The notes under the pieces: generated by a model
Seen by the model: only the letters and a program-made list of their open reading frames with translations
Database searches by the model: none
What the model was told of the DNA's origin: nothing
Position numbers and translations under genes: made by a program
NCBI GenBank assembly: GCA_902476475.1
Contig: CABSDO010000047.1
Coordinates: 1 to 15,496 of the forward strand
Origin: an uncultured Collinsella sp.
Lineage (GTDB): Bacteria; Actinomycetota; Coriobacteriia; Coriobacteriales; Coriobacteriaceae
Direction: 5' to 3'
Length of the DNA stretch: 15,496 bases
In this document: positions 13,815 through 15,496 of the stretch, one piece after another
Layout of the letters: each line of letters starts with the position of its first letter
Numbering within the stretch: the first letter of the stretch is position 1

Positions 13815-14091
13815 CCCGCATGCGGATTTCCGTTGCGGGTGCCTCCCATCGCCGGGGCGTGCCCGGGAGCATCCGGCATGCGGCCTTTGCGGCGCTCGGT
13901 CATGTGCAAGACGGGCAGCTGGGCCTGTGGAGTGCGTGCAGCCCTCCTCGCCTCGGCATGCCTTCTCTCCACGCCATGTACCTGCTGCTCAGCCTGCCTG
14001 CCAGATGATGGAAGCAACAGCGAAAATCCCATCACGCCAATATCCCGGCGATCGCCGGGGCCTGTATACCTATATGAGAGGAGAGGGGTAT
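13815..14091 (+). other. Long GC-rich leader upstream of nifJ with palindromes
   Basis: No convincing gene in this stretch. It contains a hairpin at 13815-13839 and a perfect 16-nt palindrome CCCGGCGATCGCCGGG (14044-14059) 32 nt before the start codon. The ribosome binding site is GAGAGGAGAGG just before 14092. I could not match it to a known riboswitch class. The palindrome may be an operator or an RNA hairpin. Confidence 0.4.

Positions 14092-15496
<1,405 letters not shown>

Overview
The window suggests a high-GC, anaerobic actinobacterium of the class Coriobacteriia, with gut Collinsella or a close relative the best guess. The basis is an Ala/Pro-rich dnaX tail upstream of ybaB-recR, GC-rich codon use, and a strongly codon-biased pyruvate:ferredoxin oxidoreductase gene (nifJ) at the right edge. 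The genus is recalled from family knowledge, not proven by the bases.

Layout. Positions 2-1201 are the 3' end of dnaX. A small minus-strand membrane protein (1223-1696) and an AT-rich spacer separate it from ybaB (2037-2357) and recR (2371-2967), which ends in a 17-bp perfect hairpin. Next comes a tightly coupled three-gene signalling operon: an exported Gly/Ser-linker protein (3214-4119), a membrane-anchored Ser/Thr kinase (4116-5960) and an FHA-domain protein (5964-6902).

From about 7006 to 13212 the composition changes to clearly lower GC and the region looks like an acquired island. It holds a ruined SAM methyltransferase (about 7200-7899), an ABC exporter (8165-9817), a probable IS110-type transposase scrap, and a minus-strand RiPP operon. 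That operon contains a radical SAM/SPASM peptide maturase (11287-12645), two short Cys/Asp-rich precursor peptides (10914-11117 and 10704-10883), a 35-residue membrane peptide (10518-10625) and a terminator. The second precursor and the 35-aa peptide were found by hand translation. The two precursors share the leader start [M/V]KHIHP, have good ribosome binding sites, and carry six and seven cysteines, nearly all followed by Asp within 3-6 residues. This pattern fits a ranthipeptide (Cys-Asp thioether) system.

The island is flanked by about 535-bp diverged direct repeats: the 3' half of the FHA gene plus its downstream REP-like hairpins (6471-7005 and 13213-13747). The right copy is an N-terminally truncated FHA pseudogene. 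The simplest reading is that two tandem FHA paralogues existed and the island entered, and replaced, the 5' half of the second. The right end is a GC-rich leader with palindromes followed by nifJ (14092 to the window end, incomplete).

Likely function: the maturase cross-links the two peptides and the ABC protein exports them. No leader peptidase, immunity gene or regulator is recognisable in the window. The products and their activity are unknown.
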